NCBI RefSeq assembly: GCF_001540865.1
Contig: NC_033645.1
Span: 62,001 to 126,000 of the forward strand
Reading direction: 5' to 3'
DNA from: Ananas comosus
Taxonomy: Eukaryota > Streptophyta > Magnoliopsida > Poales > Bromeliaceae
DNA: 64,000 bases
In this document: positions 44,979-57,759 of the stretch, one piece after another
How positions within the stretch are numbered: position 1 is the first letter of the stretch
Layout of the letters: every line of letters starts with the position of its first letter
Notes under the pieces: model-generated
The model's input: the letters and a program-made list of their open reading frames with translations, nothing else
What the model was told of the DNA's origin: nothing
The model's database searches: none
Position numbers and translations under genes: made by a program

Positions 44979-47900
44979 TCATCTCATTCTGGAGGACACT
45001 CTCCAACTCTTTTTCTTAAGCTGAGAAGCCTCTCTTTTCCCTCCTTCCTCCCCCTCCTCCCCTTCCTCCTCTCCCACCTCCACCACCTCCGTTTCCCTCC
45101 TCCGCGCACCACCACTACTTTTAAGAATCTCCACCACCTCCCTCATCGTCGGCCGCCGCTCCGGGTCCCCGTCCGTGCACCGCATCGCCAACTGCACCAT
45201 GTTTCTTAGTTGATCCCTGTCGTACCTGCACAACAACTGATTACTTAAGAACATGTTCTGGTTCATGATTGGAATAAAAATAGAAAATAAATTAGATTGC
45301 ATTGGAATGAAAAATAAAATATCGAATCATCCAAAGAGAATGCCTGGTTCATTATTAAATAAAAATCAAAATGAATAATTGAAATATCTAAAAATTTAAA
45401 AGAGTTTTAATCTGAGGGAGAGGTGTTTATTAGAAGAGACTTCTTATTTTAAAATGAGCCAATTAAAAATTTAAAGTTAAATTGAGTCATAAATAATTTA
45501 GTCATACTTCTATTCCAGAGTGAAATGAAAATCGAACTTTAATTTTTATAAAATAAATAATAATTAGCATTAGATCTCATTCGGACTTTGCATGCCCGAA
45601 AAGATTGAAAATGTTCATATAGAGCAAAATGAATGGATAGTTCCAATAAATCTCCATATATGCTATAATTTGATCCTGTACTTTCCAGGCCAATATTGTA
45701 GCCCCTTATTTTATTTTGAGCCTAATTTTCTTTTTAATAAAAGGAACATTTTATCCTTCTAATACCACTTCCTTTTTTGGAACAATATGTATTATTCACT
45801 TATTTTATTTTATTTTGAACATGGTTAGTTAAATATGATCTTACAATAAAAAATATGATTTTTTTTCCTTTTTAAAACAATCAGGACTACTGAAGTGCAA
45901 TGAATTTAAAAATACTTTAGAAAATATTTAAGGGTAAAATATATATAGAAAACTCTCTTATAAATATTAATTCTTTTTTTTCTTTATAATTTTTAAAAAT
46001 CTATATTTTGCTATCTTAAAGTTTTGAAAATATTTTCAGAAAGTTACGGCATTAACGGAGAGGACAGAATGACCAAATTATTTCAATATATTTCTGGCAT
46101 TTTGAAAGACATTTTCGTTATAAATTATAAGAAATAGATGGAATGGTAATGGAACTCCGACGGGGGAAGGCTAAATACAACAACTTTAAATGTTGAGAGA
46201 TAAAATATAAATTTTTTAAAAGTTAGGAAAAAAAAAGTAAAAAGCGAATATTTATAAGAGAGTTTCTATAATTTAGCCAATATTTAAATTGATATCATGT
46301 GAAATAATGAGAGTACTATTTTAAAAGTTTCTGCGCGTAGGAACAAGTACAATATTTTTAATATTTTATATTCAACACAGCATGTACCTTCCGGCAAGCC
46401 TGGGGTCCACCAGGCGGTCCCAGCGGCCCTTCTCGACGAGCGGGGCTGCCCACTGGACGATCTCGCGCTTGACCCCGCCGGGCAGCTTCTCGATGGGTCG
46501 GCGGGCGGTGGCGGTCTCGAGGAGGAGGATGCCGAAGCTGTAGACGTCGCAGCTCTCGGATACCTTCCCCCACATTGCATACTCCGGTGCGAGGTAGCCG
46601 AGCGTGCCCTTGACGCGGGTGGTGAGGTGCGTGACGCCGTCGGGGACGAGCTTCGCGAAGCCAAAGTCGGCGACCTTCGCGGTAAAGTCGGAGTCCAGGA
46701 GCACGTTGCTGGCCTTGATGTCCCGGTGGATTATGTGAGGACTTGCCTCATGGTGCAGGTACCTGCAGTAGTATATACATGCATGTACATTACTTGTTAT
46801 CTCTATATTACAAAACTATATATATATATAAAAAAAAAATGCACATTTTTCGGGAATTTTGAAAAATTTCTGCGCAGCCCAAATTTCTGGCCCAACTCCG
46901 CTAACTAAAACAGGCTGTTAAAGAAGCCCAATTTCAACATCTTTTATGGGAGATGAAGGAACTCAAACTGCTACAATCAAAGTGTCCAAAACCTTCAGTA
47001 GATGCTCCAAGGTCATGGGCAACTTTTGGATTCCCTTTTATAATTTTTCTAGGCTTAGAGGGTGAGCTAATATGGGCTAGATAGTGGATAAATTCAATAT
47101 ATATTGTGCCCATAAGTAAGAAGGTAAGCTGAGGTCAAAGCGCAAGAGGGAATTGTGTTTTTTTTTTTTTTTTGAGAGAGAGATAGGTAGCACGCTACCC
47201 GCTTCGTTTATTTCATTTAGAAATAGACTTAGATGAAAATGTGAATCAATTAGGATTCGAATTTGGGTCTCGGGTACCAACCACCTAGCCCTGCCCTTTG
47301 CCACTTGCTCTAGGGACGGTCGGTAGAGAATTGTGTAGTAATCCATTTTTTCTAAGTAACAGAATATTTAGTTATTTTTGAAGAACCTCTGTCTATCTTT
47401 TTTATCTCTTTTTTTCATTTAGTTGTAAGATATGGAGGTCCAGATTAGTAAATAGAGAGTAAGACTTGCCCATTTATGAAGAGGAAGATGGCATCGCACG
47501 GGCTTTGCGAGCAAAATTACTAGCCAAGTCCCAAATAGCACGCTAGGATATTATACTTTTGAAAATACAGAGGCCTTTGTATTTTTAAGTTATTTTCGAT
47601 AATAAGATATTCAATTCGATAATCGAAAACAACCTGAGTTTTAGCACGCTAGGATATAAGTTTCTGAATTTGAATTCTACCAAATTTATAACGTTATTTA
47701 ATTTTCTCTCATTCGAACTGGGTCTATCAAAAGTCTCAAATTCAAGCATGAAAAAAAGTATTGATTATAAATATTAAAAATATCATTCTCGCTCAACATT
47801 TTAGAGCCATGTGCTAATGGCCTATAACGTGTTATAGAAAATAAAATAAAAAAATTATAGCCGAATCATACCACTTCCTAACTCAGTGATTTACCAGAAT

Positions 47901-48866
47901 TCTTCTTTTTTTTATATTAAATTTACTTAATTGACGAATTTGACCAGGTTTTATATATAGATTCTCTGGCCGAATTTTGCTCTATATATTAGAATTAATT
48001 TATAGCCAATCCGATGCAAATTCAAATTCAAATTCAAAATTTGCATGCTCGTCACAATGAAGAGCAAAATTTTCGTAACTTACGCGAGGCCCTCGGCAGC
48101 TCCAATGGCGATCTTCATCCTGAGAGGCCAATCGAGCACGCGATCGGCGGCATGGCGGCCGTGGAGGTGGCTGATGAGGCTGTGGTTCGGCATGTAGTCG
48201 TAGACGATGAGCCTCTCGTCCCCGCCGGCGTAGAATCCTCGAAGGCTCAAGAGGTTTTTATGCCTCACCCTCCCAAGTATCTCTACCTCGATCGCGAATT
48301 CCATCTCCGCCTTTGCCGTCATCGCCTTGAGCCTTTTTACTGCGATCTGCAGCAATCAAATATATACTTAGTAAAAAGATTGAGCTTACTCGTAGTTTTT
48401 TTTACTGTAACTAGCAGCAAAAGTTTCAAAATAGAGTTTCTATTTTTATACGATCTGAACTATAAAGAAGTACTCATCCAAACATGAAATATAGGTAACA
48501 AGCAGTTCTAATGTTACCTCCACTCCTTTCTTAGTTTTGCCCCAGTAAACAGTTCCGAACCCGCCCTCGCCGAGCTTGTTGCTCTCGTTGAAGTTATTTG
48601 TCGCGTGCAGGAGCTCTTTCAAGGTGTAGATCTCCCACGGATAGTCGTGGCTATCGTTCGATCTAAAAGTTATCAACACGCACAAATTGTTATGCCAAAA
48701 AGAGTTACGTCATCAAATGAGTTGATTTTTATATTGACAGATAGATTCATTCGATCTGAACAGTACTTGCTAGCTAAATTAGATCAAATTTAATGAATCT
48801 GCTCCTTACGTACCTTCGCGCTGCCTCCGATTCGCCGGTGATGCAACACAGGCATCTTTTGATCAT
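44979..48866 (-). CDS. PTI1-like receptor-like cytoplasmic kinase, 5 exons
   Basis: Exons on the minus strand: 48866-48814, 48662-48518, 48346-48084, 46762-46388 and 45225-44979, joining in frame to 360 residues. The N-terminus [13 protein letters not shown] has clustered Cys that could be palmitoylated; there is no signal peptide or membrane helix. The kinase domain is complete. It has the P-loop [11 protein letters not shown], the lysine in [23 protein letters not shown] and LAPEYAMWG. The motifs [17 protein letters not shown] and [20 protein letters not shown] place it with the At3g15890/At1g52540 PTI1-like group. The C-terminal tail is acidic, then basic ([16 protein letters not shown]). 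These kinases act in the cytosol or at the membrane in defence and growth signalling; the substrate cannot be read here. Intron 3 carries a SINE and intron 4 a Mutator-like MITE. Confidence 0.95.
45923..46287. mobile_element. Mutator-like MITE in kinase intron 4
   Basis: The element at 45932-46278 starts GGGTAAAATATATATAGAAA and ends AGTTTCTATAATTTAGCC, with AACTCTCTTATAAATATT inverted to AATATTTATAAGAGAGTT. It is flanked by a perfect 9-bp duplication, AATATTTAA. The ends resemble those of the GC-rich element at 25673-26321 (ATAATTTAGCC), as does the AT-rich target, so the two are probably one family. Confidence 0.85.
47150..47336 (-). mobile_element. SINE family S copy in kinase intron 3
   Basis: The element at 47159-47327 has poly-T, GATAGGTAGCACGCTACCCG, GGATTCGAATTTGGGTC and GCCACTTGCTCTAGGGACGG. 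The 9-bp flanks GAATTGTGT are identical. Confidence 0.9.
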
Positions 48867-50118
48867 TTCTATGACAAGCCAAAGTGAAAGGAACTCTAAC
48901 CAAAAAAGAAAGGGCTAATGGAAAAGAGGAGTTCTAAGGAGAGGGAGAAATTGAGGTGAAAAAGGACAGTGAGAAAAACAAAGCTTGGGCTCTAAAACTT
49001 GCTATAATTTGTTCTCTTGTGGGTTGTTTGTGTACTTTGTTCTCTATTCTCATTGGAGGCTTCACTTTGTAAGTTTAACTTCTCTGGAAGAAGAGCTCCT
49101 TAATTTTAATATTTGCAAAAACTCTACAAATTAAAATCTTTTCGTGTGAACGTGTGCATTGAAAATGTCAAAACGGGTAACAATAATCTAAGTTCAAATT
49201 CCATTTTTGAGATTAATTTATTTGAGGGGGTTGAGAGAATTGGTGCTGTTTGAATGAGACCTTTAGCTACATAACAACTTGATCAAGTGAATGTAATGTT
49301 TATTAATGGCTTATAATGATGAGTGGAAGCAGCTGGAGCTTAAACAATTAATGTTATTTGGAGAACTAGACTAATGAGACTAGACCAGGAATATACTCAT
49401 AATAGATGCAAGGATACAAAGTTAAAAGTGGTTCGGAGTATTCTCAATGCGTTGCATCATATCTCGGGCAGGGTCGCAAATAATTGTTACTTAAAATATC
49501 GATCATAAGAATAACTTGATATCTGAAATGTGTGCGTATTTTCTATCGTAAATATTTTTCAGAGAAGAAAGAAGTTTTATACAACTATTGTAGTCAGTAG
49601 TACGTTTGTATTAGATTTAAAAAGTAAAGTTAGATGTCGAAAGAAAATAGACTTAGTTATGAAATTTCAAGAATTGCAGCATAGTTTTTGTTTTTTTAAT
49701 ATATAGTGTTTAACAAAAGGATAGTGATATTAATAGATTTTATTTTTTATAAGAGCATTTTTGGATTCATCAAATTTTATCAAATTTAGTCAATAAATAA
49801 TAACCTTTTTAAGGCCTCATTCTTTGATGACGTCGTTGTGAGGGAAAAAAATAAAAAAATTCCATATTTAGGTATTATGACCTTGTCAGAAAGTGCAGGT
49901 TTGTTCTCTAGCTAATGAAAGCAACTTTCCACCTAATACGTATTCAAAAAGCCCTTGAAAAGGTCTCTACGCTTCTTCCTCTTTTCTTAATAACTTACTA
50001 GTGAAACATTTATGATAATAGAGTGAAAGGTATTGCTTAGCGTATAACCAAACTAACATGGAACTACACTCCATTGGCCAAAAATGCCAAGCAAACTTTG
50101 TAATAGAAATGTTGTTAT

Positions 50119-50155
<37 letters not shown>

Positions 50156-50875
50156 AATTGTTAATTGTTGTTGAATAAAACAATTAGATTTGGATTTTAA
50201 ATTATTGTGCTCCGGCAACTAAAGCTTTTTGATTTAAAACAATCGTTTCATATTTAGTTAATATAAAAATATCATTCGGCTTAAACTTTTGAAGAAAAAA
50301 AATAATAATTGTTTTATATTATTTAACATAGTAGGAGAGTCGGAGATTCTGAGTTTAACTTTTTCAAGTGAAGCGAAATCCACATCTTGGACTTATTAGA
50401 AAGTCTTGAATCAAAACGTATGAGGAATGTTGGGTATAAAAGTGTGAAAATACTGTTTTGTAGACGTTAAGCTTTCGGAGAAAAAGATGATTGTTTCTCT
50501 TTATTTAACAATTATTAACTGCAACATTTAGCAAATTCTGAGTGTGGCACTCAACATTTGAACTATCAAGCACAATTAGGTCACTAACAACAAACAAGGA
50601 TCTAGATCCTTTCATTGAATTCCTCTATTTAGATGCGATGGAGAAATCCACTTGATCACCAATTAGCAACCATTGAGACATTTCCTTTACAAAAGTAGTA
50701 GGATTTGTTTTGCTTACATGGATACATATTACATGAATATCCTGGTACTTTTAACAGATTACAAGGACATGCAAAAAGTTAAAGGATGTATGAACTATGA
50801 AGGTAATGAAGAAGGGAGAAAATTAGAACCAAATCAGAGCCAAAAAGAGAGTTCGCAGAAACCCTCCACTTGCAT
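48867..50875. promoter_or_regulatory. Region between URT1 and the kinase gene
   Basis: It holds the kinase promoter (near 48867-49300) and the URT1 3' flank. No other gene is seen. A (GA)n run is at 50119-50152. At 50270-50330 and 50455-50515 there are fragments resembling the short TRIM repeat of 5271-5530 (CTTAAACTTTTGAAGAAAAA). Confidence 0.4.
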
Positions 50876-53800
50876 TCAACTTTCTACATCTTCAGTCACA
50901 TAAGGTTCAAAGAGAGTCACACTGGGTTTGGGATCGTATTGCAGTATATCAGCAGCCCTCTCAAATTCCTCCCTCAAAATTTTGACAGTGTGTTTGTCGA
51001 CTACACGACCGAGATCGCGCGAGGTTTCGAATGGATCTTCAATGCATATCAGGTGGCGATCGTTTCCCACTCGAGTTGTCCAGTGCTTCTCTTGTTTGCT
51101 AATCGAGAAGCATAATCATAAGCATTTGAAGATTTCTAAAGCAGAAAAGTATACATGAAACTGCTTAATTAGCTAGTGCAAATTTTTTAAGAAATAGAAA
51201 TCATTCAATTAATTAGGAACTAACGGAATAATAACTAACGGAATCTTGTGCGATATCTGCATTATGTGGAACACTAGGGTTTAATAGGAAACCTGATTAA
51301 TTTTTAGAAGGCTCGAGATGTTGAAAATGTCTACAAGCAGAAAATACAGACACAAGAAATAGCCTAAATTAAGTGAAATTCCTCTCTTAAGTTATTTTCG
51401 TTGAAGCACACCAACCTATCAGACTTACGGTACGTACCTACACAATACATAGAATAAACCTAAAGCTATAGGCATTTATGAATATAAAGAAACTAGTGAT
51501 TCGGCATAGAGTTTACAGTACATGTTCAACAATATACATGTTTAAAACTTGCCCTTCAATCTTTCCTAAGAGCAACTAAGGATATCTTTAAACATATGGC
51601 TCAACAATGGTTGGGTTGTAACTAGCAGCTAAGTTTCTTTACTGTTCTACCTTATCCAACATATGGCTCAACATTGGTTCAGCTGTAAACAGTAGCTAAG
51701 TTTCTTCAGTGATCTACCTTATTTAGGGAGCAAACAAAGTTTTGAAAGCACATATCGTCTCAATAATTAAAAGAGCACACCACAAAGTGGGGTGTGCATC
51801 TTACATCTTCACCATCCAAAGGCCATCAATTCTCTACTTATCACATCAACAAATTTTTTTTTTAAACTAAAAACCATTTGAATTTTTGTGAACCCTAGGA
51901 TAGAGTGTAAGACCTACACCCCCCTTTTGGGGTGTACAAGTAGAATTCCCTTTCTAGAACAAGCAAACTAGCAGAAATGAGATCATATTAGACAGGTATC
52001 TTGTATGTTTCTGCTTGCCGGTGACACATGATCCAAGATTATAATAATGCGATAGAAACAGAAGTAAAAGATAAGAGAGCACAACATATTTTACCTAATA
52101 ATGCTCCCTGTTCGAACAGATATGACGTCATTTTTGTAGTCATGTTTGTACGCCCAGTAATGAAAAAATGCCCAAAGCAATTGTGCAATATTTTCCTTAT
52201 TTTTAGCACCAAAATTGCTGAGTTCTTGAACTTGATCAAAGTAATTACATTCAACACCATCAATAGTCAATGTGTATGTTGCTTCCATTTCCTGGCTCAT
52301 GGAATTGCAGCATTAGTTTGAAACAGGATCATGAATAAAACATCTATACATGTATAAAGGCCATACAAAAGCAGGTTCTCAAGCTTCTTTCTCTGAAGAG
52401 AAAGATTTAACTTGTGCAGTATCATGATGTAATTATTGAACTTGCTTTTGAAACTGATATCAAATCCAACTTTGCAGTAAAAAATGAACTTCAAAATAAC
52501 CATCAGGCAAACTAAATTAAATTTCTAAATGTTCAAGAGATTTGACTTTTTGGAGTCATGAATGAAGCCACATTATACAAATTACTTCCAAAGTGCAATC
52601 TTGTTCTCCAACACAAATTTATAGCCTCAAAAGGCAATCATGTAGCGGCAGTTATCTTTAACTAGTCATGAATTAAATTTCCTTGAGGGATCAACAATAA
52701 AGAAACAGGAAGAAGTAAAAGTTAAGAAAGGAACAACGACAGACAAAATTGGAGACGGCAAAGAGGAGAACAAGAAAGGAGAAAGGTACAAACACACCAA
52801 AGCAATGCCCTATATTCAATAAGTGCAACGGGCAGCAAATTACAGACCTGTAAACAAGGTAGAATAGCAGGTTTGCGCTGTTGTAGAAAGTGAATGCACA
52901 TAATCACATATCTGAAAGATGATAAAGAAGAAAATATGATCACATTCCAAGCAAACAAATTTCTAGTATGTGGAAGAGTTATAAATGAGGATCAGGAAAC
53001 TCACGTGTAACTAGAAAGAGTTCCTCGATACGCTTCATTGATGGCCCGTGACTTCGCCCAGTGTTTCACAATAAGAACCAATTGATGTAATCTGTCATCT
53101 ATCTGGGCATAATCCTTAAGGAGCTTTGTATTGGCAACAGCCAAAAGATTATTTATGCATATATCACACGAAATACCAGTTACTGGGTCTGTCATCCTCA
53201 CAATAGGAACTCTAGCATTGGTGATAGCCTGTGCGAATAATTTCATTAATTAAACAGTTCGCAAGAAATGATCTTTAAAAATACAAATGCACTAATAAAA
53301 GCTTACAAAATAAACTTGAGATTCTACAGCAATTTCAAAATACTAGAAGTCAAGATCGATATTTTCCTTTCTAAAGAGTAGAAAGTACGTAGAGAAGTAA
53401 ATTAGTACTTGCATAACAGTTTATACTAGTCCACTCACTTAGCCATTTCTCAACTACACGACCTAGGTTATATTGAAAAAAAAAATTATGTTTAGATGAA
53501 AAATGCTTAATTATCCTCTTAGACGTAATCAAATAAGAAGTGACTGATGTAACAGAGTGAACAGTGTTAAATAAGCACCTACCAACAATAGAAATCTAGT
53601 TTGACTATCCTTGAGGACCATGCCTATCAGCCTGCAAGAAATTCAAGTTTTGAATGCCGTGCTACTGGAGAGAGAGAGAAAAAAAAAAAGAGACTGTTAT
53701 AAACATCAGACACACAGAAATAGAAGAAGCAATACTGTAAAAGTTGGGGAGAAAGATTGGCCAACTGCATAGGGTTAGGTGCTTAAAGGAGCTTTACCAG

Positions 53801-56177
53801 AATGGTAGCTAAATACACGAGAACACACAAGGGAAAAAAAAAGAAAAGAATGTGTCATTACTTCATTTCTATTAAAAAAGAACCGATAATGCATGTATGA
53901 GGTTTCAGATAATGCGATGGCTTTAACACTCGATTTGGTGTATATCACATGGTATAATACGTGAAACATATGTGCTATAAACATGATATGTAGCAAACAA
54001 ATTGAGACTTAGTACCCCAATATAGAACAATAATAATGTAACAGCTTGTATTCCCAAAATAAAAAATAATCTAACAGCTTCAGTACATAAAACCAGCATA
54101 AAAATTAAAGGTAGCTGCCGATATTAAAGCCAAAAAATTGGTGAATACTCAAGAGTAAATGCATGTAAAATGGTATCTCAGGACCTACCTGCACATTTTG
54201 AAAATTATTCAACTCCATAATATCTGCTACTTTGAGCAGCATGTTGTGATTGCTAGCAGTGCTATCATCAATTGCAATGCATATATCAATGTCGCTATTT
54301 GAGAACCCAAAGGTATTAGCCCATGAACCATAGAGGTGCAGCTGAGCTTCAGGCCACTCTTTGTTGAGTGATTTCGCCAGTAAGGATAAGAGATGCTCTT
54401 GATTAGCCTTATCTTCTTCTGCCGGTATTAGAGTTTCATATAGTGAAAAGAAAGAAGGGGTGAACGTCTCAATGTCACAAGGGCGTTCTCTTTGGCTTTT
54501 GCGTGCTCTTGTTTGCAAGCTTGATATTTTGTGGCCCCTAAGAGCATCTGATCTTAATTCCTGCGGACAAAATGTTAATGTAATTTTCCTAGAAAATTTA
54601 GGTAAAATTTGAGAATTGCAAAAGTTGTAGAATAAGATCATAAGCCACCTTCATTAATGGAAATATACTCTAAATGAATTAGGTTCGATGAGCCTTTACT
54701 TCCATCAGTATTATGGTCGAAAAGCAGGCAATAAAATCAACCCAACTTTACGGTTTTACGTTTCTAAATTCTTTGGTGACTAACCTGAGAGTCAGAAAAT
54801 TTTTGTGCTTGATCATAAAATGATCCTCTAGTAGGCAATGGAAATTTGTTCTACACGTTATAACTTGAAAAACAGCACCGAGTATAAAGGTCTACAGTGG
54901 AGATTGGCTTTTTTTTTTTTCTTCCGTAGATCAATGGGGCGGTATGCTAATCGACCTAAAATGAGATATTGTTCACTAGTGGAGCTAAAAATGAGACTCT
55001 GAAGAGCAAACCACCTATTGATGGCTCCAAATAAGTAGGGTTCGCACACTAGTGGAGCCAAATTGAGACTTCGAACTCCAAATAAGAAGAACTGGATGGA
55101 AAAGAACAGGAGTCATATAATACTTTCCTACGGCCACCCAAGTATTATGGAGAAATTAATTATGGCGTATCAGAAACCAACAATTTTATTTTTCTCTGAT
55201 AGAAAACAGATTAAAATTACCTTCCGACTCCAAGTTTTGGAGCTTATTTCCATCTTTCTGCAATCAAGATCATCATTAAGCTCCAAAGAATCTATCATTT
55301 CTTCTTCTAGAGCATCATCCTCCTGATGAGCACCTTTTCTTTCTCCCGCAGCATCCGACGGCAAACTATCAACGGATTCTTCGCGATCACCCTCTGAACC
55401 AGACCCATTGTTGTTGCATTCGCAATCAAACTCATCACCATTGCATTCCAATTCACAATTACCAACTCTCTTCCCCTTCAAAGGAACCCACTCCTTCCTC
55501 ACCTTCGGCTTGTTCTCGCGGGGGGCGATCGCCGCCGTCGGAGCCCACTCGTGGCGTCGCCGGGCCCGATCATCCGCACCCCATCTCTTCGCACTACGGT
55601 CGTGGTAACGCTCGATCGGAGCGCATTGCCGCCGCGGCATTCGCCTCTCCTCCCTCCGGCTCCCGCCAAAACTGCAGAGATCGCCTTCCCCGCCGCCGCT
55701 TCCCCCGGGCCTGTTCCTGATCCCGATCCCGTTCCCGTTCCCGCCCCACCCACCACTCCAACTCCTCTCTCCTCGGACGCCAGAAACTGGCGCCGCCTCT
55801 CGCTGCCGAAGCCCCGGATTCGGGATCGGAGGAGTCGGCAATGGCGGAGGCGGAGGAGACGGAGGAAGAAGCGCCCCGGGCTGAAACCGCCATGAGAGCG
55901 GGAGCGCGTCGGGGAAGGCCGTCCGAGGGAGGAAGACGACGCGGCGGTCGGCGGCTTCCGCCGCCTCCGCCGGCGGCGGCGGCGCCATCAGCTTGTGAGG
56001 AGGGACGAGGAAGCTGGAGCTCGCGGCGGAGGTGGCGGCGGGATTCTCCGGCGGCGGCGGAGCGGCGGCGGAGGAGGACGAGGGTTGGGAATGGTAGGGT
56101 TTTGAGAGAAGCTTGAGGAGGAGGCCACTGAATGGGGGGTTATCGTCATCCCCGGTGACGTCACCGCTACCGGACAT
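50876..56177 (-). CDS. URT1: UTP:RNA uridylyltransferase 1 (terminal uridylyltransferase), 6 exons
   Basis: Exons on the minus strand: 56177-55221, 54560-54189, 53228-53005, 52911-52848, 52291-52095 and 51098-50876, joining in frame to 678 residues. Exon 1 (319 residues) is a GC-rich disordered region, rich in Pro, Ser, Gly and Arg. The nucleotidyltransferase core has [20 protein letters not shown], giving two catalytic Asp, and ISCDICINN with the third. The PAP-associated part follows ([40 protein letters not shown]). The C-terminal part [25 protein letters not shown] is typical of URT1. URT1 adds uridines to deadenylated mRNA and thereby protects 3' ends and promotes 5'-3' decay. Near the N-terminus, [12 protein letters not shown] resembles the conserved short motif that in Arabidopsis binds DCP5. 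All introns are GT-AG. Confidence 0.96.
51591..51945. repeat. Local tandem duplication and MITE-like segment in URT1 intron 5
   Basis: A unit of about 67 bp (ACATATGGCTCAACA-TGGTT to CTACCTTAT) occurs twice, at 51591-51657 and 51658-51722. Just after it, 51775-51945 has inverted ends (CACCACAAAGTGGGGTGTGC and ACACCCCCCTTTTGGGGTGT) and shares GTGAACCCTAGGATAG with sequence near 13830. Confidence 0.55.
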
Positions 56178-56260
56178 TTGTAAGCTTCGCTGTGGCGGGG
56201 AGAGAGTGAGAGAGAGAGAGGGAGGGGGGAAAGGGGAGTAGGTACAAGGAGTGGGGAATG

Positions 56261-56298
<38 letters not shown>

Positions 56299-56450
56299 TG
56301 TATAAACTTTGTGAGAGTGTTTCTACTTTGTGCCTTCACTCGAATTACATTGTTCATGCGAGAAAGGTTGAGCAGCCAATTAAAGAAGAAAAAGGGCATG
56401 GACACAGACCAAAAAAAATAAAAACGAAGGGGTTATATTATAAACTAGTT
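56178..56450. promoter_or_regulatory. URT1 upstream region with (ATT)n
   Basis: The 5' flank of the minus-strand URT1 gene. GA/CT-rich leader sequence lies at 56200-56225, then an (ATT)n microsatellite at 56263-56297. No firm promoter element is recognised. Confidence 0.45.
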
Positions 56451-56996
56451 AAGGGACCCGCGCTTCGCGACGGAAAACTAATATAATAATAAATTATTAG
56501 TAATATTAAAATTATTTTTTGCGTATTATGTATTAATATATTTAATTATTATTTAAAGAATTAACTAATTAATAAAATTAAAGTATTTAACATGTGGGTC
56601 CCACTAAGTAATACAAATAATAAAATTAAATAATAAACTAAATAAAGAGTTCGTGCTACTGAAAATGATTGTGATTAAAGAGTAATATAATTTGGAATAA
56701 AACATGTACTACATCCCATAGTTCTTCATATCCATAAAGCATATAATAAAGCAAGAAACATGCAGCTACATCCGATAGTTCTTCATATCCATAAAGCATA
56801 TAATAAAGCATGAAGCTATATTCTATAGCTTGTTATTTAAAACAGATTGGAAGTGATATTAATTATAAATCTTCTTAGCTAGTCTCCATATGTGGAAGAG
56901 TCTTCATCGAAACTGTAAATCAAATAAAAAATAAAATAGTTGATTATAATCATAGATATAAATATTATATATGTGTCAAAAAAAGATGGATGATAT
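56451..56996. other. AT-rich stretch with Helitron-like motif and a 56-bp tandem repeat
   Basis: GGGACCCGCGCTTCGCGACG at 56453-56472 resembles the CCCGCGC-TTCGCG hairpin word seen near plant Helitron 5' ends. A unit of 56 bp (ATAGTTCTTCATATCCATAA core) is repeated at 56702-56757 and 56758-56815. Neither encodes anything. Confidence 0.5.
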
Positions 56997-57578
56997 TCAA
57001 ACGCACATAAGCCGTTTTCTTTTGGCAGATTGGCTTTTGCTTCCATCGTCGGCAAATGGTGGAGAGCTGTGGGTAAAACCATAGACGCATAGATTTATAA
57101 AGTTAAGTAGAAATAATATTAATAGAATTAGAGGAAAGTTGGAATATTATTAATAATCTTGGATATGTCTTTCTATATACACATATATACACTAAATATT
57201 TATTGATAGTTCTAAGCACTTATAATAATATTAAACAGCAAGTAACCAACTCTAGAATTTTCAGTATATAATACGAATTAAATATGACAAAAGAGTGAAA
57301 ATATTACCTTAAAGAAATGGTTGTACTCGGGGATGCCTGGGCAATTAATTCTTTGGAAATGTCTCTGTGAGTAGTAGCTCCATCAACTTTTTCTTCACAT
57401 TTAATTAATGAATTCTCGGTCGGAAAAGTGATTGCTTTTGTATCATAGTGATTATTAAAGATTTTGACAACTTTAAAAGAAGGAATGCTTGTTCTGAATC
57501 TTTGTATGTCAGGTATTATTTGAAAGATATGTTTATATCCAATAATTGATTTAATTGCCGGAGGAAGAGTAAATTTTT
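56997..57578 (-). CDS. Replication protein A 70-kDa-like (OB-fold) C-terminal exons
   Basis: Two minus-strand exons, 57578-57308 and 57066-56997, fit in phase across a GT-AG intron. They give KFTLPPAIKSIIGYKHIFQI, then IPSFKVVKIFNN, a low-complexity tail (THRDISKELIAQASPSTTIS) and the end SPPFADDGSKSQSAKRKRLM-CV. The pattern 'LP..IKSIIG..H.FQI...FKVVKI' is that of the C-terminal OB fold of plant RPA1-like proteins, and the basic KRKR end is common in them. A further exon at about 57760-57702 (ending KGVLQI, donor after ATTG) would also fit in phase. The DNA-binding OB folds are not found upstream. RPA1-like genes are often carried by Helitrons, and the nearby CGCGCTTCGCG word fits that, but this is inference. 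A decayed host gene is the alternative. Confidence 0.6.
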
Positions 57579-57759
57579 CTGAACCAATATAACACGAACA
57601 CGTAAGATATTAAATACATTAGAAAATGATGTAAATTAAAATGTAAGTAGGTTCTGGAAAAAGTGTGAGAAAATAATGGACCAATTTGAAGGACTCCCTT
57701 CATCACTTGAGTAGGTAACAGGAACAGAAATGCACACGGGGTTGCCTACCAACAGGCCA

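Noticed and set aside
48014..48487. 157-codon plus-strand frame
   Set aside because: Antisense to kinase exon 3, which contains the expected kinase motifs.
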